A DNA stretch of 34,148 bases from an uncultured Bacteroidales bacterium (GTDB taxonomy: Bacteria > Bacteroidota > Bacteroidia > Bacteroidales > Paludibacteraceae), in contig CAIYOZ010000378.1 in NCBI GenBank assembly GCA_903927945.1, positions 1 to 34,148 on the forward strand, in the 5' to 3' direction. Shown here piece after piece: positions 33,796 to 34,148 of the stretch (position 1 is its first letter; every line of letters starts with the position of its first letter). The notes below the pieces were generated by a model. It did no database searches. It saw nothing but the letters and a program-made list of their open reading frames with translations, and had not been told where the DNA came from. Made by a program: the position numbers and the translations under genes.

Positions 33796-34148
33796 CTAAA
33801 ATCCGAGTAGTTTGCGAACGCCTTTCACTACATTTGCATATTTTTTACCACGTGTTCGGGCAATACGCACATCTTCATCATCGCCAGCTAGATTATCGAG
33901 CACCCATTCTAGCGCTTCAGCAAGACCAATAGGTCTGAGATCTTTAGGGTTTCTAATTCCGTAAGCTTCCTTTTTTTCTACAAATTGTGATACTCGTTTA
34001 TTTCCTTCGCCTGTGAACCCGGTAGCGCTTACGGGTAACCACAAGACATGATTTGCATCAAACGTTTGATCAATCAGGGCTTTTGTGCTTTTTCCTAATA
34101 TATCCCTGGCAATATCTTCCACCTCACCAAAATACCCGGTTTTATCAA
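33796..34148 (-). CDS. C-terminal part of a GTPase-like protein, start beyond the window
   Basis: The frame is open to the window edge (DKTGYFGEVEDIARDILG), so at least 117 residues belong to a longer protein and the internal GTG at 34122 is not the start. The end contains NHVLWLPVSATGFTGEG, where VSATG resembles the G5 (SAx) loop of P-loop GTPases, and RPIGLAEALEWVLDNL, a closing helix pattern I associate with the GTPases paired with GAP1 proteins. Walker A and B, if present, lie outside. It is the most upstream gene of the operon visible here, and its stop is two bases before the GAP1-like start. Confidence 0.5.
   Translation of the reverse strand, partial: DKTGYFGEVEDIARDILGKSTKALIDQTFDANHVLWLPVSATGFTGEGNKRVSQFVEKKEAYGIRNPKDLRPIGLAEALEWVLDNLAGDDEDVRIARTRGKKYANVVKGVRKLLGF

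Overview
Most of the window, from base 1 to about 27,900, reads as the chromosome of a Bacteroidetes bacterium, probably Bacteroidales. The signs are SusC/SusD outer-membrane glycan-uptake genes, secreted proteins with type IX secretion (T9SS) sorting domains, promoters with the Bacteroidetes -7 box TAnnTTTG, and genes that mostly lack a Shine-Dalgarno sequence. The last 6 kb looks different. Its six genes are tightly packed on the minus strand, most have a clear purine-rich ribosome-binding site, and the proteins (threonine/proline linker, zinc-ribbon plus SH3b, STAND NTPase, GAP1-like, GTPase) resemble those of Chloroflexi/Anaerolineae-type bacteria.

Layout, left to right. (1) 1-3606, minus strand: a lipase-like hydrolase cut by the window edge, hisC, hisD and a HAD phosphatase, reading as one transcription unit from a -7 box near 3627. 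(2) 3757-3877: a tRNA-Pro(CGG) with a good promoter but an eroded 3' half. (3) 4491-5579: a Crp/Fnr-type regulator and a small degenerate ferredoxin-reductase-like domain. (4) 5906-19618, plus strand: five secreted proteins. Four are built from six near-identical copies of a ~340-residue domain, combined with fibronectin type III (FN3) modules, a T9SS tail and, in the largest, a BIG2 domain and a sialate-O-acetylesterase-type enzyme. The fifth, in the middle, is an unclassified, possibly glycosidase-like enzyme with its own T9SS tail. (5) 20017-27.9k: SusC, SusD and a second SusC-like gene that loses its 3' end. (6) 27.9k-34148, minus strand: (partial) GTPase, GAP1-like protein, two small membrane proteins, a zinc-ribbon/SH3b membrane protein, and a STAND NTPase that loses its C-terminus.

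Regions 4 and 5 are probably one polysaccharide-handling locus. A 24-base site with 22 identical bases lies before the first repeat-family gene and before susC. In both places it starts exactly 56 bases before a TAnnTTTG box, so one activator may switch on both units. The esterase and the enzyme-like protein would act on a glycan at the cell surface, and SusC/SusD would import the products.

At about 27,900-27,920 a plus-strand SusC gene and a minus-strand STAND gene run into each other, and each is truncated in mid-domain. With the change in ribosome-binding-site style, this looks like a recombination scar or, quite possibly, a chimeric join of two genomes in an assembly. The right-hand operon resembles predicted GTPase/GAP1 conflict (defence) systems and is the best candidate here for a poorly described system, but it should not be assumed to belong to the same organism as the left part.
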